Of a stretch of 64,000 nucleotides of DNA, positions 54,056 through 62,806 are shown one piece after another. A program made the position numbers and the translations under genes. The first letter of the stretch is position 1, and every line of letters starts with the position of its first letter. Origin of the DNA: Nitrospinaceae bacterium (GTDB lineage Bacteria; Nitrospinota; Nitrospinia; Nitrospinales; Nitrospinaceae); assembly GCA_024644405.1 (NCBI GenBank), contig JAHELC010000001.1, forward strand, positions 258,854 through 322,853, read 5' to 3'. The notes under the pieces were generated by a model. It was not told where the DNA came from. It saw only the letters and a list, made by a program, of their open reading frames with translations, and did no database searches.

Positions 54056-55807
54056 CTAAAAGGAAATCATGCCATTGAGGTAGAGTGTGCTGGAAGACCC
54101 GTCCGAGGGCTCTGGTCCTCCGAATGCGGGGAATCCGTAGGCAAGAGAAAAGCTGACCGCCGGGTAGTTCGTCCCCAGAGGAGGTATATTCAACCGAAAA
54201 CCAAGCCCCAGACCGTTTAACTCCCGGTCATTCTCACCGGCCTGCCGGTTTTTGACAAATACTTTTCCATGGTCCAGAAAAGCAAAAAGGGACAGCACCT
54301 GGTCAAGCCGTATCGTCCGGGGATTCTTGAGTACGGTCATTTTGAAGGGAAAGGGAATGACCAGTTCCGCGGATATGAAAAATCCATTGTCCCCTGCCGC
54401 TTCCGCCAACGGGTATCCCCGTACCGATCCGAACCCACCGATCGCGAACTGATCCGGCGAAAGCACCCTTTTGGAAGCGACCTGGCCTCTAGACTTCAAC
54501 ATCAAGTAGGTTTTTCCAATGAAAGCGGACTGGAACCGGGTGACATCGAAACTGGAAATCAATGTATCACCCCGGCCTTGAAACCGCGAATTAAGCGGGT
54601 CGGAAACGTCGCTTTCGCTGAAACCCTGTTGCAAGCGTAAATTGTAATACGTGCGGGCACGCAACGGGTCCTTGAAGAAACCCCCAGCCGCGAGATAGGC
54701 ATCCCGCAGCTTGTCATCACTGGAGGGGGACCCGGCAAGGTCGTTTTTAAAATTTCGGATCTCCCCGCCCAGACTCACTTGAAATTCGGAACTGCGCGTC
54801 CGGATCACGGAATGGCTCACGTCCAGGGTTAATATGTTGGCGTCACCGCCGGCGTTGAGTGCCGATAGATTGCCGCCCAGATTGAAGTCGGAGAAAGTGT
54901 AGGACAGAGTGAAGGTGGTGCCATAGTGGCCGATGGGGATCGAATAGGAAGGGTTGATGAACACCTGATCCTCGTTGGACGTGACCCCGCGCACATACAA
55001 GCGGTCCCCCAAGCGCAACAGGCTGCCGGCTTCTCCCGTCAAACCGTACCGTTGCTCCCCGGTAAACCGGGAACCGAAATTATCCGCGTCGAAAGCAACG
55101 CTGTAGGTACGGGATTCCTCAGCCTGCAAGGTCAAGTCGGATGTGCCGAATACCTCCCCCGGTTTCAGGACGGCTTTCACTTTCAATCCCTGGATGGCGT
55201 TCAATCCCAGAAGATATTTTTCCAGGGTGCTTTCCGTGAGAGTCGGGTCCTCCTGGAGCGGCTGTAACCGCGCCAGGATTTCGTCCCGCTTGAATTTCTC
55301 GTTCCCAGCCACTTCAATTTTACCCAACCTGCCTTCCACCACCTGGATGGTTACAAACCCGTTCTCAATTTCCTGCTCCGGAACATAGGCGCGAGTCAGG
55401 ATGTATCCCTCCAGGGCATACAGGGAGGTGATTTCCTGGGCAATGAGGTGGAGGATGCCAAGGGTCACTTCCAACCCGTCCCCCACTTCCAGAATGGGCG
55501 CCAGGGTGGCGTCATCGATCAGCGTGTTGCCGGTCACTTCGATTTTTTTGACGATGAATTTGGGACCCGCCCCCGGGTCGATGATAGTACGGCTGTCCTT
55601 GATGGAAAGCGGCGGGAGTGTTTCTTCAGGAGGTTTGAAATCCGGGCGGGATTGCTCCAGCGCTTTTTGGCCCACGCCGGATTCTCCCGCGGGAGGAACC
55701 GAAACCTGCGCCTGCAGGAGCGAAGGGAACATCAACGCGCTCCCCAGGGAACCAAGAGCAATGATTAGCAAATAGAGTTTGAACGTGGTCCGGTTCGATT
55801 GGATCAT
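54056..55807 (-). CDS. TpsB-family outer membrane transporter (FhaC/ShlB-like)
   Basis: 583 residues. Signal peptide to about 33; a short linker; two POTRA domains at about 85-235 (FIVKKIEVTGNTLIDDATLA, ILTRAYVPEQEIENGFVTIQ, IEVAGNEKFKRDEILARLQP); then a 16-strand barrel with the Omp85-family L6 motif FGSVRGY and a terminal phenylalanine (YLNGMISF). It would export the TpsA-like protein across the outer membrane. It lies 218 bases upstream of the FecR gene on the same strand. In E. coli-type TPS operons TpsB and TpsA are adjacent; here the FecR gene comes between. Confidence 0.9.
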   Translation of the reverse strand: MIQSNRTTFKLYLLIIALGSLGSALMFPSLLQAQVSVPPAGESGVGQKALEQSRPDFKPPEETLPPLSIKDSRTIIDPGAGPKFIVKKIEVTGNTLIDDATLAPILEVGDGLEVTLGILHLIAQEITSLYALEGYILTRAYVPEQEIENGFVTIQVVEGRLGKIEVAGNEKFKRDEILARLQPLQEDPTLTESTLEKYLLGLNAIQGLKVKAVLKPGEVFGTSDLTLQAEESRTYSVAFDADNFGSRFTGEQRYGLTGEAGSLLRLGDRLYVRGVTSNEDQVFINPSYSIPIGHYGTTFTLSYTFSDFNLGGNLSALNAGGDANILTLDVSHSVIRTRSSEFQVSLGGEIRNFKNDLAGSPSSDDKLRDAYLAAGGFFKDPLRARTYYNLRLQQGFSESDVSDPLNSRFQGRGDTLISSFDVTRFQSAFIGKTYLMLKSRGQVASKRVLSPDQFAIGGFGSVRGYPLAEAAGDNGFFISAELVIPFPFKMTVLKNPRTIRLDQVLSLFAFLDHGKVFVKNRQAGENDRELNGLGLGFRLNIPPLGTNYPAVSFSLAYGFPAFGGPEPSDGSSSTLYLNGMISF

Positions 55808-55913
55808 TCAGCGTTCGGTTTTGAGACGGCGCTAGTATCGCCGGTGGGACCAACCGCCGAACCCTCCCCAAACCGTCCTCCTCAGTTCGGCATTTCCCTT
55901 TAGTGGATAACTC

Positions 55914-55919
55914 ATTATA
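55914..55919 (-). promoter_or_regulatory. Candidate -10 box upstream of tpsB
   Basis: TATAAT on the minus strand, about 107 bases before the tpsB ATG, with an AT-rich discriminator side. No clear -35. The 55808-56167 stretch has no gene; it holds this box, the terminator at 56033-56057 and an unassigned segment of about 110 bases after that. Confidence 0.3.
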
Positions 55920-56032
55920 TATCATTTAGATAGAGGAAGCCACCGGAGACTTGGGTTTTCCGGGAAATGGGTACCTTTATAAAAGCCCGCATTTATGAAT
56001 ATCGCTAAAGGGTGGGGAGAGTCTAAGCCTGA

Positions 56033-56057
56033 GAAAAAAGCGGTCCCGAAGGACCGC
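56033..56057 (-). terminator. Intrinsic terminator with UUCG tetraloop after the collagen-like gene
   Basis: On the minus strand: GCGGTCC-TTCG-GGACCGC followed by TTTTTTC. The stem is perfect and the loop is the very stable UUCG closed by C-G. It separates the collagen-like gene from tpsB. Confidence 0.92.
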
Positions 56058-56167
56058 CGCTGTGTTTCATGTATCGCCCGGCTTTACGAGCAAGATGCGG
56101 ATGAACAATGCATCGGGCAGTACGTTCGCCGGTTTGAAGGATGGGTGACCTCAGCCTGGCCTCATCT

Positions 56168-56686
56168 TTAGGGACCTGGAACTTTAATACAGCTTACCTG
56201 CGCTCCGGCGGACGATGAGTCGCTTGAGGGTTTGTTCCAGATGCATATCTGGCGCGCAAAATTGATCGAGTCAGCATTGGATCCTATGCCTGCACGGCTT
56301 AGGCTCCAATTCAGGTTGCCGAAGCATTGCCCTGCGATTGCGATGTCGTTTGCGTCCACACAAAATGCAATAGCGATAACTTGTATGGAGGTGGATTGCA
56401 CTGGCTCCGATGTTGTAGTGTAAATTTCTCCGTCGGCCGTTAATTGTTCTTCGTGACTGTCCCCCTTGCCTGTCAAGACCCCATTGAGCCCATCATTCCC
56501 ATCCGCGCCGGGAGGTCCGGGTGTCAATTGGATATCAGCCAAATCGTTTTCCAAGGCATCCACTCTGTGCTTTAATCCCATTTGTGCATTATCCTGATCA
56601 TCATCTCGATCAGCATAGGCGGAGGGTGCTGCAAGTAAAAAAATGGCAAGAAATAAAGCTAGTGACATGAACTTTGACTTCATCAT
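56168..56686 (-). CDS. Exported protein with short collagen-like segment
   Basis: 172 residues from ATG 56686 (AGGAGA six bases upstream). A signal peptide (FMSLALFLAIFLLAAPSAYA) is followed by a short coiled-coil-like helix (MGLKHRVDALENDLADIQL). A short G-x-y segment (PGPPGADGNDGLNG) and a mixed Ser/Cys domain with four cysteines, predicted to form disulfides, complete it. Coiled coil followed by collagen-like triplets is a known trimerising design in bacterial surface fibres. It has its own strong terminator and is probably transcribed separately from the TPS genes. No family recognised for the C-terminal domain. Confidence 0.7.
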   Translation of the reverse strand: MMKSKFMSLALFLAIFLLAAPSAYADRDDDQDNAQMGLKHRVDALENDLADIQLTPGPPGADGNDGLNGVLTGKGDSHEEQLTADGEIYTTTSEPVQSTSIQVIAIAFCVDANDIAIAGQCFGNLNWSLSRAGIGSNADSINFARQICIWNKPSSDSSSAGAQVSCIKVPGP

Positions 56687-56906
56687 AAAGAATCTCCTCG
56701 TTTCGTTGAACTGTTTCCGATAGGAATAAATCAAAAACACTACTATTTAGGTAAGTGTGGAAACTATAGTCCTAATAGGCGGCGGGGGCAAACAAATACT
56801 TAAAGAAATGGGTCCTTTAGGAGGCGCTCGGGGAGCGTTGTGAGGAAGGGGTTGATTCTAATAAGTTTATGCCAGGATCAGCTAAAACTATCATGTAAAG
56901 GTACTC

Positions 56907-57554
56907 TTAGTTTTCTTTAGCCTTATCCAACTCCAAAAGGAGTTTACGGGCCTTGATGCGGATGGTGCGGGCCTTCCCGGCATCGTTCATATCTTCCGGA
57001 GAATGGATGTCGTACTGTTTTAAATATTCTTTGATCGCGGAATCTTCAAACAGTTCCTCGGCAAGGGGTGTGTCCAGTTTGCCTCTCGCCAACTTGAGGA
57101 GTTGCTTCCGTTTCAGCTCTGCAGAGGATCGCCTGTCCGCTTCTGTGATTTCGGTGTTCGTTGGCGGACGGCTGGAACGGACCCTCGCGGTGTCCACTCG
57201 TGATAAAACGTGGATTTCGGTCAACTCCAGCTGGGGATTCCACAACTCCGCCCGGCTATACGGTTCCAGAAGCAATTTCATCGCAGCTTGCCAATCGGGA
57301 GCATTCAGGTTGACCGCAATTCGATCATTCAGAACTGAAGGTGAAATGTGGAAATGAATGCCGGTTTTGCTTTCGATGGATTCCAACACTGCGCCCAGGG
57401 GCATATCATTCACCCGAAGGGTTATGCCCTTGTCATTCTCATCAATATGGATGTTCTTTGAAGTGCCTGCTATGGATGAGTCAGGAAACCATAGAATCGG
57501 TACAACGAGAATGGATAAAAGGAGTCGTGACATAATTGGGAAACTATACTCCAT
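56907..57554 (-). CDS. Exported STN-domain protein
   Basis: 215 residues. Signal peptide (MSRLLLSILVVPILWF ..., ATG at 57533 is an alternative start) followed by a secretin/TonB short N-terminal domain: ITLRVNDMPLGAVLESIESK, GIHFHISPSVLNDRIAVNLN, APDWQAAMKLLLEPYSRAEL. The C-terminal half is a charged helical region (EADRRSSAELKRKQLLKLAR). STN domains in secretins and TonB-dependent receptors sense partner proteins; here the domain is free-standing, so an adaptor role is likely. It follows amrS by 21 bases, so it may share the suf-amrS message. Confidence 0.7.
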   Translation of the reverse strand: MEYSFPIMSRLLLSILVVPILWFPDSSIAGTSKNIHIDENDKGITLRVNDMPLGAVLESIESKTGIHFHISPSVLNDRIAVNLNAPDWQAAMKLLLEPYSRAELWNPQLELTEIHVLSRVDTARVRSSRPPTNTEITEADRRSSAELKRKQLLKLARGKLDTPLAEELFEDSAIKEYLKQYDIHSPEDMNDAGKARTIRIKARKLLLELDKAKEN

Positions 57555-57575
57555 CTTGCGAGAGAGGGGAAGTCT

Positions 57576-58631
57576 CTAGGCGGACCATTTCCCGGGGATG
57601 GGTTCCCGGCAGTCGGGGCAGGCATCATTTTCGATTATGTTGGCGTGAACCTGAAATCCGCTGCGTTCAATGAGGGTTTTGCCGCATTGCGGACACATCG
57701 TGTTTTCGGTATCGCCCACCTGGCCGGGCCGGTTGCCGGAATAAACGAACTGGAGACCCGCCTTCAATCCAATCTCCCGGGCGCGCAGAAGGGTTGTCAC
57801 CGGGGTGCTGTCCCGGTCGTTCATTTTGTATTGCGGATAAAAACCGGTCACGTGCCACGGGATGTTCCGGGATACGGAGGCAACAAACTCGGCCATCTGG
57901 GTCAACTCCTCATCCGAGTCATTGTAACCGGGAACCACCAGCGTCACGATCTCCGTCCAGAATCCCATGGCGTACACCTGCCGGATGGTTTCCAGTACCT
58001 CTTCAAAGTTTCCGCCCAGTTTCAAATATTTTTTGCGGTCGAAACATTTGAGATCGATCTTGAACAGGTCCAGCCACGGCCGCACGTACTCCAGCACTTC
58101 CGGCGTACCGTGGCCGTTGGAGACATAACCGGTGACCAATCCCCGGCTCCTGGCTTCCTTGAACACCTCGACCGCCCATTCGGAGGTGATCAACGGTTCG
58201 TTGTAGGTGGATACCACGGTGCGGGAACCCTGCTGTTCGGCGAGGTCGCACAGACCTTGCGCGGTTATGGTGTCAAACTGGAGTGTGGAGGCATCGTCGC
58301 GCAGGGTTTGGGAGGTAAACCAGTTCTGGCAGTAGGCGCAACGGAAATCACACCCCAGCATACCGAAACTCAACGCCTGGGTTCCGGGCAGGGCATGGAA
58401 AAACGGTTTCTTTTCGATGGGATCGTTATGGATGCCGGCGGCGTAGTTGAAAGGAACCCGCAACACGCCATCAGGATCATTGAAACGGACTTTGCAGACT
58501 CCCTGCTGGCCGGGGCGCAGTTGGCAACGGTGACCGCAGGCGGTACAAATCAGCGAACCTTTTTCAAGGGGGATGAACAGATCACCGGGCCGGGTGTTCT
58601 CATTCAATACGGTTTGAGCTGTGGGTGTCAT
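57576..58631 (-). CDS. amrS: AmmeMemoRadiSam system radical SAM enzyme
   Basis: 351 residues from ATG 58631 (AAGGAGGTG upstream). The radical SAM motif is C94-DFR-C98-AY-C101. An N-terminal four-Cys site (C29TAC32, C36, C46) and C-terminal zinc-ribbon cysteines (CPQCG, CPDC) flank the TIM-barrel core (VSTYNEPLITSEW, VSNGHGTPE, LFKIDLKCFDRKKYLKL, FWTEIVTLVVPGYND, WHVTGFYPQYKM). This matches AmrS; the usual partners AmrB (Memo) and AmrA (AMMECR1) are not in the window. Its function is unknown. It follows sufU in the same direction. Confidence 0.87.
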   Translation of the reverse strand: MTPTAQTVLNENTRPGDLFIPLEKGSLICTACGHRCQLRPGQQGVCKVRFNDPDGVLRVPFNYAAGIHNDPIEKKPFFHALPGTQALSFGMLGCDFRCAYCQNWFTSQTLRDDASTLQFDTITAQGLCDLAEQQGSRTVVSTYNEPLITSEWAVEVFKEARSRGLVTGYVSNGHGTPEVLEYVRPWLDLFKIDLKCFDRKKYLKLGGNFEEVLETIRQVYAMGFWTEIVTLVVPGYNDSDEELTQMAEFVASVSRNIPWHVTGFYPQYKMNDRDSTPVTTLLRAREIGLKAGLQFVYSGNRPGQVGDTENTMCPQCGKTLIERSGFQVHANIIENDACPDCREPIPGKWSA

Positions 58632-58696
58632 AACCCACCTCCTTGCCCTCACCTGACGTGCAGGTCACGAAACCGAGGGCAGTATGCCGACCGAAT

Positions 58697-59149
58697 TTAT
58701 TCGGTCGTCACATTTTCGTCCTTTTCCAGCGCGCCGATCATGGAATGCCAGGACAGGCTGGCGCATTTGATCCGCGAGGGAAACTCCCGGATCCCTTTAA
58801 ACAGAGCCAGTTTGCCGAGATGATGCTCCTGCTGGTCCGGGTCCATTTCTCCCAGAACCATTTTGTGAAATTCTTCGAAGATCATTTTGGACTCGTCAAC
58901 TTTCTTACCCTTCAAAAATCCGGTCATCAGCGATGAACTGGCCTTGGAAATGGCACAGCCCGAGCCCATGAAGCTGACTTCCTCAATCACGCCTTCGTCA
59001 TTGATCTTAAGATAAACCGTATAATCGTCGCCGCACAACGGGTTGAAACCGTGACACGAATGCGTCGCTTCCGGCATTTCACGGAAGTTCCGCGGTTTCT
59101 TGTTGTGATCGAGAATCACCTGTTGATACAGCTCGTTATCGTATGACAT
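58697..59149 (-). CDS. sufU: SufU-type iron-sulfur scaffold / zinc-dependent sulfurtransferase
   Basis: 150 residues of the IscU-like fold with C39 and D41 (NPLCGDD), C65 (GSGCAISKASSS) and C129 (RIKCASLSW), the three Cys and Asp that bind zinc in SufU. The 18-20 residue insertion typical of SufU relative to IscU is present (85-107). It accepts persulfide from SufS. It has its own promoter at 59233-59261 in addition to any read-through. Confidence 0.92.
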   Translation of the reverse strand: MSYDNELYQQVILDHNKKPRNFREMPEATHSCHGFNPLCGDDYTVYLKINDEGVIEEVSFMGSGCAISKASSSLMTGFLKGKKVDESKMIFEEFHKMVLGEMDPDQQEHHLGKLALFKGIREFPSRIKCASLSWHSMIGALEKDENVTTE

Positions 59150-59232
59150 TCAATAATTCCTTTTCGTCCAGGCCCACAAACCGGGAGCATCGATGCCTCG
59201 ATCCCTATATATAAATATAGTCCCTCCCCGTC

Positions 59233-59261
59233 AGTATAAAAGACCAGGGAAGGATATCCAA
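59233..59261 (-). promoter_or_regulatory. Sigma-70-type promoter of sufU
   Basis: On the minus strand TTGGAT (59256-59261), a 17-base spacer, and TATACT (59233-59238). The -10 matches five of six consensus bases. The predicted start lies near 59226, about 77 bases before the sufU ATG, in the sufS-sufU gap. Confidence 0.55.
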
Positions 59262-59279
59262 CTGAATCGATACGGGGTG

Positions 59280-60533
59280 TCAGGAAAACAGCTTGATGGC
59301 CCGGCGCACGCTGGCGGCCAGGGCGTCCAGCTCCTCATATTTATTGTAAAACGATGCCGAAGCGCGGGAGGTTGCGGGCACCCCAAACCGTTGCATGGTC
59401 GGTTGCGCGCAATGATGCCCGCCCCGAACCGCGATACCGTCCTGGTCCAGCAAGGTCACCACATCATGCGGATGGATGACGTCGATATAAAAAGACAGGA
59501 TACTGGCTTTGTGTTCAGCGGTGCCGATGATGTTCAATCCGTCGATTTCGGACAGTACCCGGGTACCGTATTCCAAAAGCGCATGCTCGTATTCGGCGAT
59601 CTTGTCGAGGCCGATTTCCTGGAGGTAATCGACGGCTTCGCCGAGACCCATCACCTGCGAAATCGCCGGCGTTCCCGCTTCAAACCGGGCGGGCGGATCC
59701 GCATACAGGGTTTTTTCAATCGTGACCTGTCGAATCATGTCACCGCCGGTGACATAGGGCGGCATCTCTTTCAATAAGTCGTATTTTCCGTAGAGTCCGC
59801 CAACTCCGCTGGGGGCATACATCTTGTGACCGGAAAAAGTGTAGAAATCGCAGCCGATATCCTGCACATCGATTTTCATGTGCGGGGTGCTCTGCGCCCC
59901 GTCAATCAACACCCTGGCCCCCGCTTGGTGCGCCAGCCGGGTGATTTCTTTTATCGGGTTGATCGTCCCGAGGGCGTTGGACACGTGATTGACCGACACG
60001 ATTCGCGTTTTGGGCGACAGGAGTTTTTTATATTCCTCCATGAGGAGTTCGCCCCGGTCGTTGACCGGAATGACTTTGAGGTGGGCTCCCTTGTCCTCGC
60101 ACAATACTTGCCAGGGCACCGTGTTGGCATGATGCTCAATGTTGGAGATGATGATCTCATCGCCCTCTTTCACGAACGCTTTGCCGAAACTGTACGCCAC
60201 CAGGTTGATGGCCTGGGTGGTGCCGCTGGTAAAAATGATTTCTTTTGTGTCCGCCGCGTTGAACAGAGCGGCGACTTTTTTCCGGACGTCCTCGAACATC
60301 TGCGTGGCGTGCTCGCTCAACTTGTAAGCACCCCGGCGGACGGTGCCGTATTCCTCCGAGTCGAACTGGCGGACCTTTTCGATGACGCGCCGCGGCTTCT
60401 GCGTCGTGGCGGCGTTGTCGAGATACACCAGCGGTTTGCCGTGCACCTTCTGGGACAATACGGGGAAATCCGCGCGGATTTTATCGACATCGAAAGGAGG
60501 TTTGGCGGTGGTCAGGGTATCGGACTCAGGCAT
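59280..60533 (-). CDS. sufS: Cysteine desulfurase
   Basis: PLP enzyme that removes sulfur from cysteine for cluster assembly. 417 residues with YLDNAATTQKPRRVIEKV, IIFTSGTTQAINLVA, SNIEHHANTVPW, the PLP lysine in FYTFSGHKMYAPSGVG, and the catalytic Cys in IAVRGGHHCAQP. The SufS-type long loop is absent near the Cys and the N-terminus resembles SufS. Its start overlaps the sufD stop by eight bases. Confidence 0.95.
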   Translation of the reverse strand: MPESDTLTTAKPPFDVDKIRADFPVLSQKVHGKPLVYLDNAATTQKPRRVIEKVRQFDSEEYGTVRRGAYKLSEHATQMFEDVRKKVAALFNAADTKEIIFTSGTTQAINLVAYSFGKAFVKEGDEIIISNIEHHANTVPWQVLCEDKGAHLKVIPVNDRGELLMEEYKKLLSPKTRIVSVNHVSNALGTINPIKEITRLAHQAGARVLIDGAQSTPHMKIDVQDIGCDFYTFSGHKMYAPSGVGGLYGKYDLLKEMPPYVTGGDMIRQVTIEKTLYADPPARFEAGTPAISQVMGLGEAVDYLQEIGLDKIAEYEHALLEYGTRVLSEIDGLNIIGTAEHKASILSFYIDVIHPHDVVTLLDQDGIAVRGGHHCAQPTMQRFGVPATSRASASFYNKYEELDALAASVRRAIKLFS

Positions 60534-61851
60534 GTTTCGCCTCCAATTTTTTTAAAAGAATTTCATCCAGGTCAGCCACCACATCCGGGAACGGAATCGT
60601 CTGAATCAGGCTGTCCACAAAACTGGTGGTGAGCAGGGACTTGGCCAATTCCTGGGACAAGCCGCGGGTCTTCAGATAAAACAACTGGTCTTCATCGATT
60701 TGCCCGACGGTCGTCCCGTGGGTGCATTTGACATCGTCCGCGAAAATCATCAGGTTCGGCTTGTTATCGGCATGGGCCTCGTCCGACAGCATGAGGTTGT
60801 TGATCAATTGATCCGAATTGGTCAATTGTGCCCCCTTATCGACAATCACGGTGCCGTCGAAACTGGACCGGCCTTTGTCGTTGATGACGTTTTTGAACAA
60901 CTGGTTGCTGCTGCAATGGGGTGCTTCATGATGGATTCGGATGAAATTGTGGACCTGCTCCTGATTCACCAGCACCGAAGCTCCACTCAGATGCAATTCC
61001 GCGCCGTCCTCTTTCAGGCGCACTTCGTAATGATGTCGGGTCAGCCGGTTTCCCGAAGAAGCATTTCTGCCGAAGAACCGCGCGTCGCGATGCAACTGCA
61101 CCCGCGTTTTCGAACAATGCCAGGATTCGGCGTCGTCTTTCTGCACCTGGGTGAAGGTGACACCCGCGCCGTCCTTGACAATGAAGTCGTTGACCGCGTT
61201 GATGAAATAATTTTCCCGCGTACCGGCGTAGGCGACAATCATCTTGAGCTCCGCCATCTCTCCCAACCGCATGATCAGACGGGGATGAGAGGTGACCGGA
61301 GCCGATGCGGAACCGGTAGAGACATAAAGCAACTGCAGAGGACTCCCAAACGTGGCCTTGGCGGGAATATCGATCCACACGCCATGATGCACAAACGCGC
61401 TGTTGATGGCGGCGAACACGTCGTTTTCATCTTCCAGCGAATCCAGCAGGGTCTGTTTTATTTCATCTTCGGCTACGGCTTCGGCCAGGCATCGTATTTT
61501 AAATGAATCACCGAGACCAGACAGGTCCGACAGGTTTTCCTGAAACGCACCGTTGACGAACACCAACACGCTGTTTTTACAGGCGGGATAAATTTTACTC
61601 TGCACCCAGGCGGTATCCACGGGACTGTCCGCGGCCAGTTCGAACGCCGTGCCGGCCAGTTGATGGGTATTGACGAACGTATACATCTCGTGTTTCTTAT
61701 GAGGGAACTTCAGCAACTCGAAGCGTTCAATCCCGGCTTGATTGACGGGACGCAGGGACGCCTTGGCCTGGTCTCCTCCCAGAAATTTCTCATGGAGGGC
61801 AAGTACGGCGGTTTCCGGGGATTCGGTTTTTTTGACTGCTGATTCGGACAT
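60526..61851 (-). CDS. sufD: SufD, Fe-S assembly complex subunit
   Basis: 441 residues, right-handed beta-helix type, partner of SufB. Characteristic phrases: NSAFVHHGVWIDIPAKATFG, PLQLLYVSTGSASAPVTSHP, HRDARFFGRNASSGNRLTRH, IRIHHEAPHCSSNQLFKNVI, DDVKCTHGTTVGQIDEDQLF and KTRGLSQELAKSLL. The conserved His/Cys (DVKCTHG) needed for cluster assembly is present. Starts 9 bases after sufC and overlaps sufS by eight bases. Confidence 0.94.
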   Translation of the reverse strand: MSESAVKKTESPETAVLALHEKFLGGDQAKASLRPVNQAGIERFELLKFPHKKHEMYTFVNTHQLAGTAFELAADSPVDTAWVQSKIYPACKNSVLVFVNGAFQENLSDLSGLGDSFKIRCLAEAVAEDEIKQTLLDSLEDENDVFAAINSAFVHHGVWIDIPAKATFGSPLQLLYVSTGSASAPVTSHPRLIMRLGEMAELKMIVAYAGTRENYFINAVNDFIVKDGAGVTFTQVQKDDAESWHCSKTRVQLHRDARFFGRNASSGNRLTRHHYEVRLKEDGAELHLSGASVLVNQEQVHNFIRIHHEAPHCSSNQLFKNVINDKGRSSFDGTVIVDKGAQLTNSDQLINNLMLSDEAHADNKPNLMIFADDVKCTHGTTVGQIDEDQLFYLKTRGLSQELAKSLLTTSFVDSLIQTIPFPDVVADLDEILLKKLEAKHA

Positions 61852-61860
61852 GTGATTCCT

Positions 61861-62616
61861 TTACTTCGCCGGAGCGGTGACCCAGTCGTAACCCTGCGCC
61901 TCCAACTCGTGCGCCAACTCCTTACCGCCGGACTTGATAATCGTTCCGCCGCTGAACACGTGCACGAAATCGGGTTCAATATAATTGAGCAGGCGCTGGT
62001 AATGGGTGATCAGGATTAACGCGTTGTCCTTGTTGTTCAGTTTGTTGACGCCCTGCGCCACCACTTTCAAAGCGTCGATGTCCAGGCCGGAGTCGGTTTC
62101 ATCCAGAACCGATAATTTGGGACCGAGCACCGCCATCTGAAGAATTTCATTTTTCTTTTTCTCGCCGCCGGAGAAGCCCTCGTTTAAAAACCGGTCCTTG
62201 TATTTCCTGTCCATCCCGACCAGCTTCATTTTCTCATCGAGGATTCCATCAAAATCCAGAGGATCAACTTCCTCTTCCCCCTGCTTCACCAGTTTGGCGT
62301 TGTAAGCCATACGGAGAAATTCGGCGTTGTTGACGCCGGGGATCTCCACCGGATATTGAAATCCCAGGAAGACACCGGCGAGGGCGCGTTCTTCCGCGTC
62401 CATCTCCAGCAGATCGTTGCCGTTGTAGGTGATGCTGCCTTTGGACACGACGTAAGACGGGTGGCCCGCCAGCACTTTCGCCAGGGTACTTTTGCCGGAC
62501 CCGTTGGGTCCCATGATGGCGTGAACTTCGCCGGCGTTGACCGTTAACGAAACGCCCTTGACGATATCGGTGCCTTCGAACCCCGCGTGCAAATCTTTGA
62601 TTTCGAGTAATGACAT
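61861..62616 (-). CDS. sufC: SufC, Fe-S assembly ATPase
   Basis: 251 residues from ATG 62616 (an upstream start at 62679 would add 21 residues that do not match the family). Walker A is IMGPNGSGKSTLAK, the ABC signature is FSGGEKKKNEILQM, and Walker B is LSVLDETDSGLDIDALKVVA. Works with SufB and SufD. The gene is separated from sufB by about 190 bases filled with repeats, unusual for a suf operon. Confidence 0.95.
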   Translation of the reverse strand: MSLLEIKDLHAGFEGTDIVKGVSLTVNAGEVHAIMGPNGSGKSTLAKVLAGHPSYVVSKGSITYNGNDLLEMDAEERALAGVFLGFQYPVEIPGVNNAEFLRMAYNAKLVKQGEEEVDPLDFDGILDEKMKLVGMDRKYKDRFLNEGFSGGEKKKNEILQMAVLGPKLSVLDETDSGLDIDALKVVAQGVNKLNNKDNALILITHYQRLLNYIEPDFVHVFSGGTIIKSGGKELAHELEAQGYDWVTAPAK

Positions 62617-62668
62617 GGTTTTATTCAGCCTTGATATGAATTGAAAATAATATCTATTAAAAAAGCCA

Positions 62669-62806
62669 CCCTTCGACAAGCTCAGGGTGACACCGGCGAG
62701 CCGCCGGGGGCAAATTAAACCCCGGCCGGCAAAAGTAACCTAACAAATCGATCCATTCTGCCAAAGCCAAGCTGGGTCCAGCGTCACGCTGGCGGCGATT
62801 CGCCGG
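62669..62806. repeat. Three dispersed palindromic repeats between sufC and sufB
   Basis: CTTCGACAAGCTCAGGGTGA (from 62671), a CCGGGG...CCCCGG hairpin (62703-62725), CCAGCGTCACGCTGG (62778-62792), and GGCGGCGATTCGCCGG (62791-62806), which directly touches the sufB stop codon. They separate sufB from sufC and could cause partial termination or stabilise the sufB mRNA. Confidence 0.8.
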
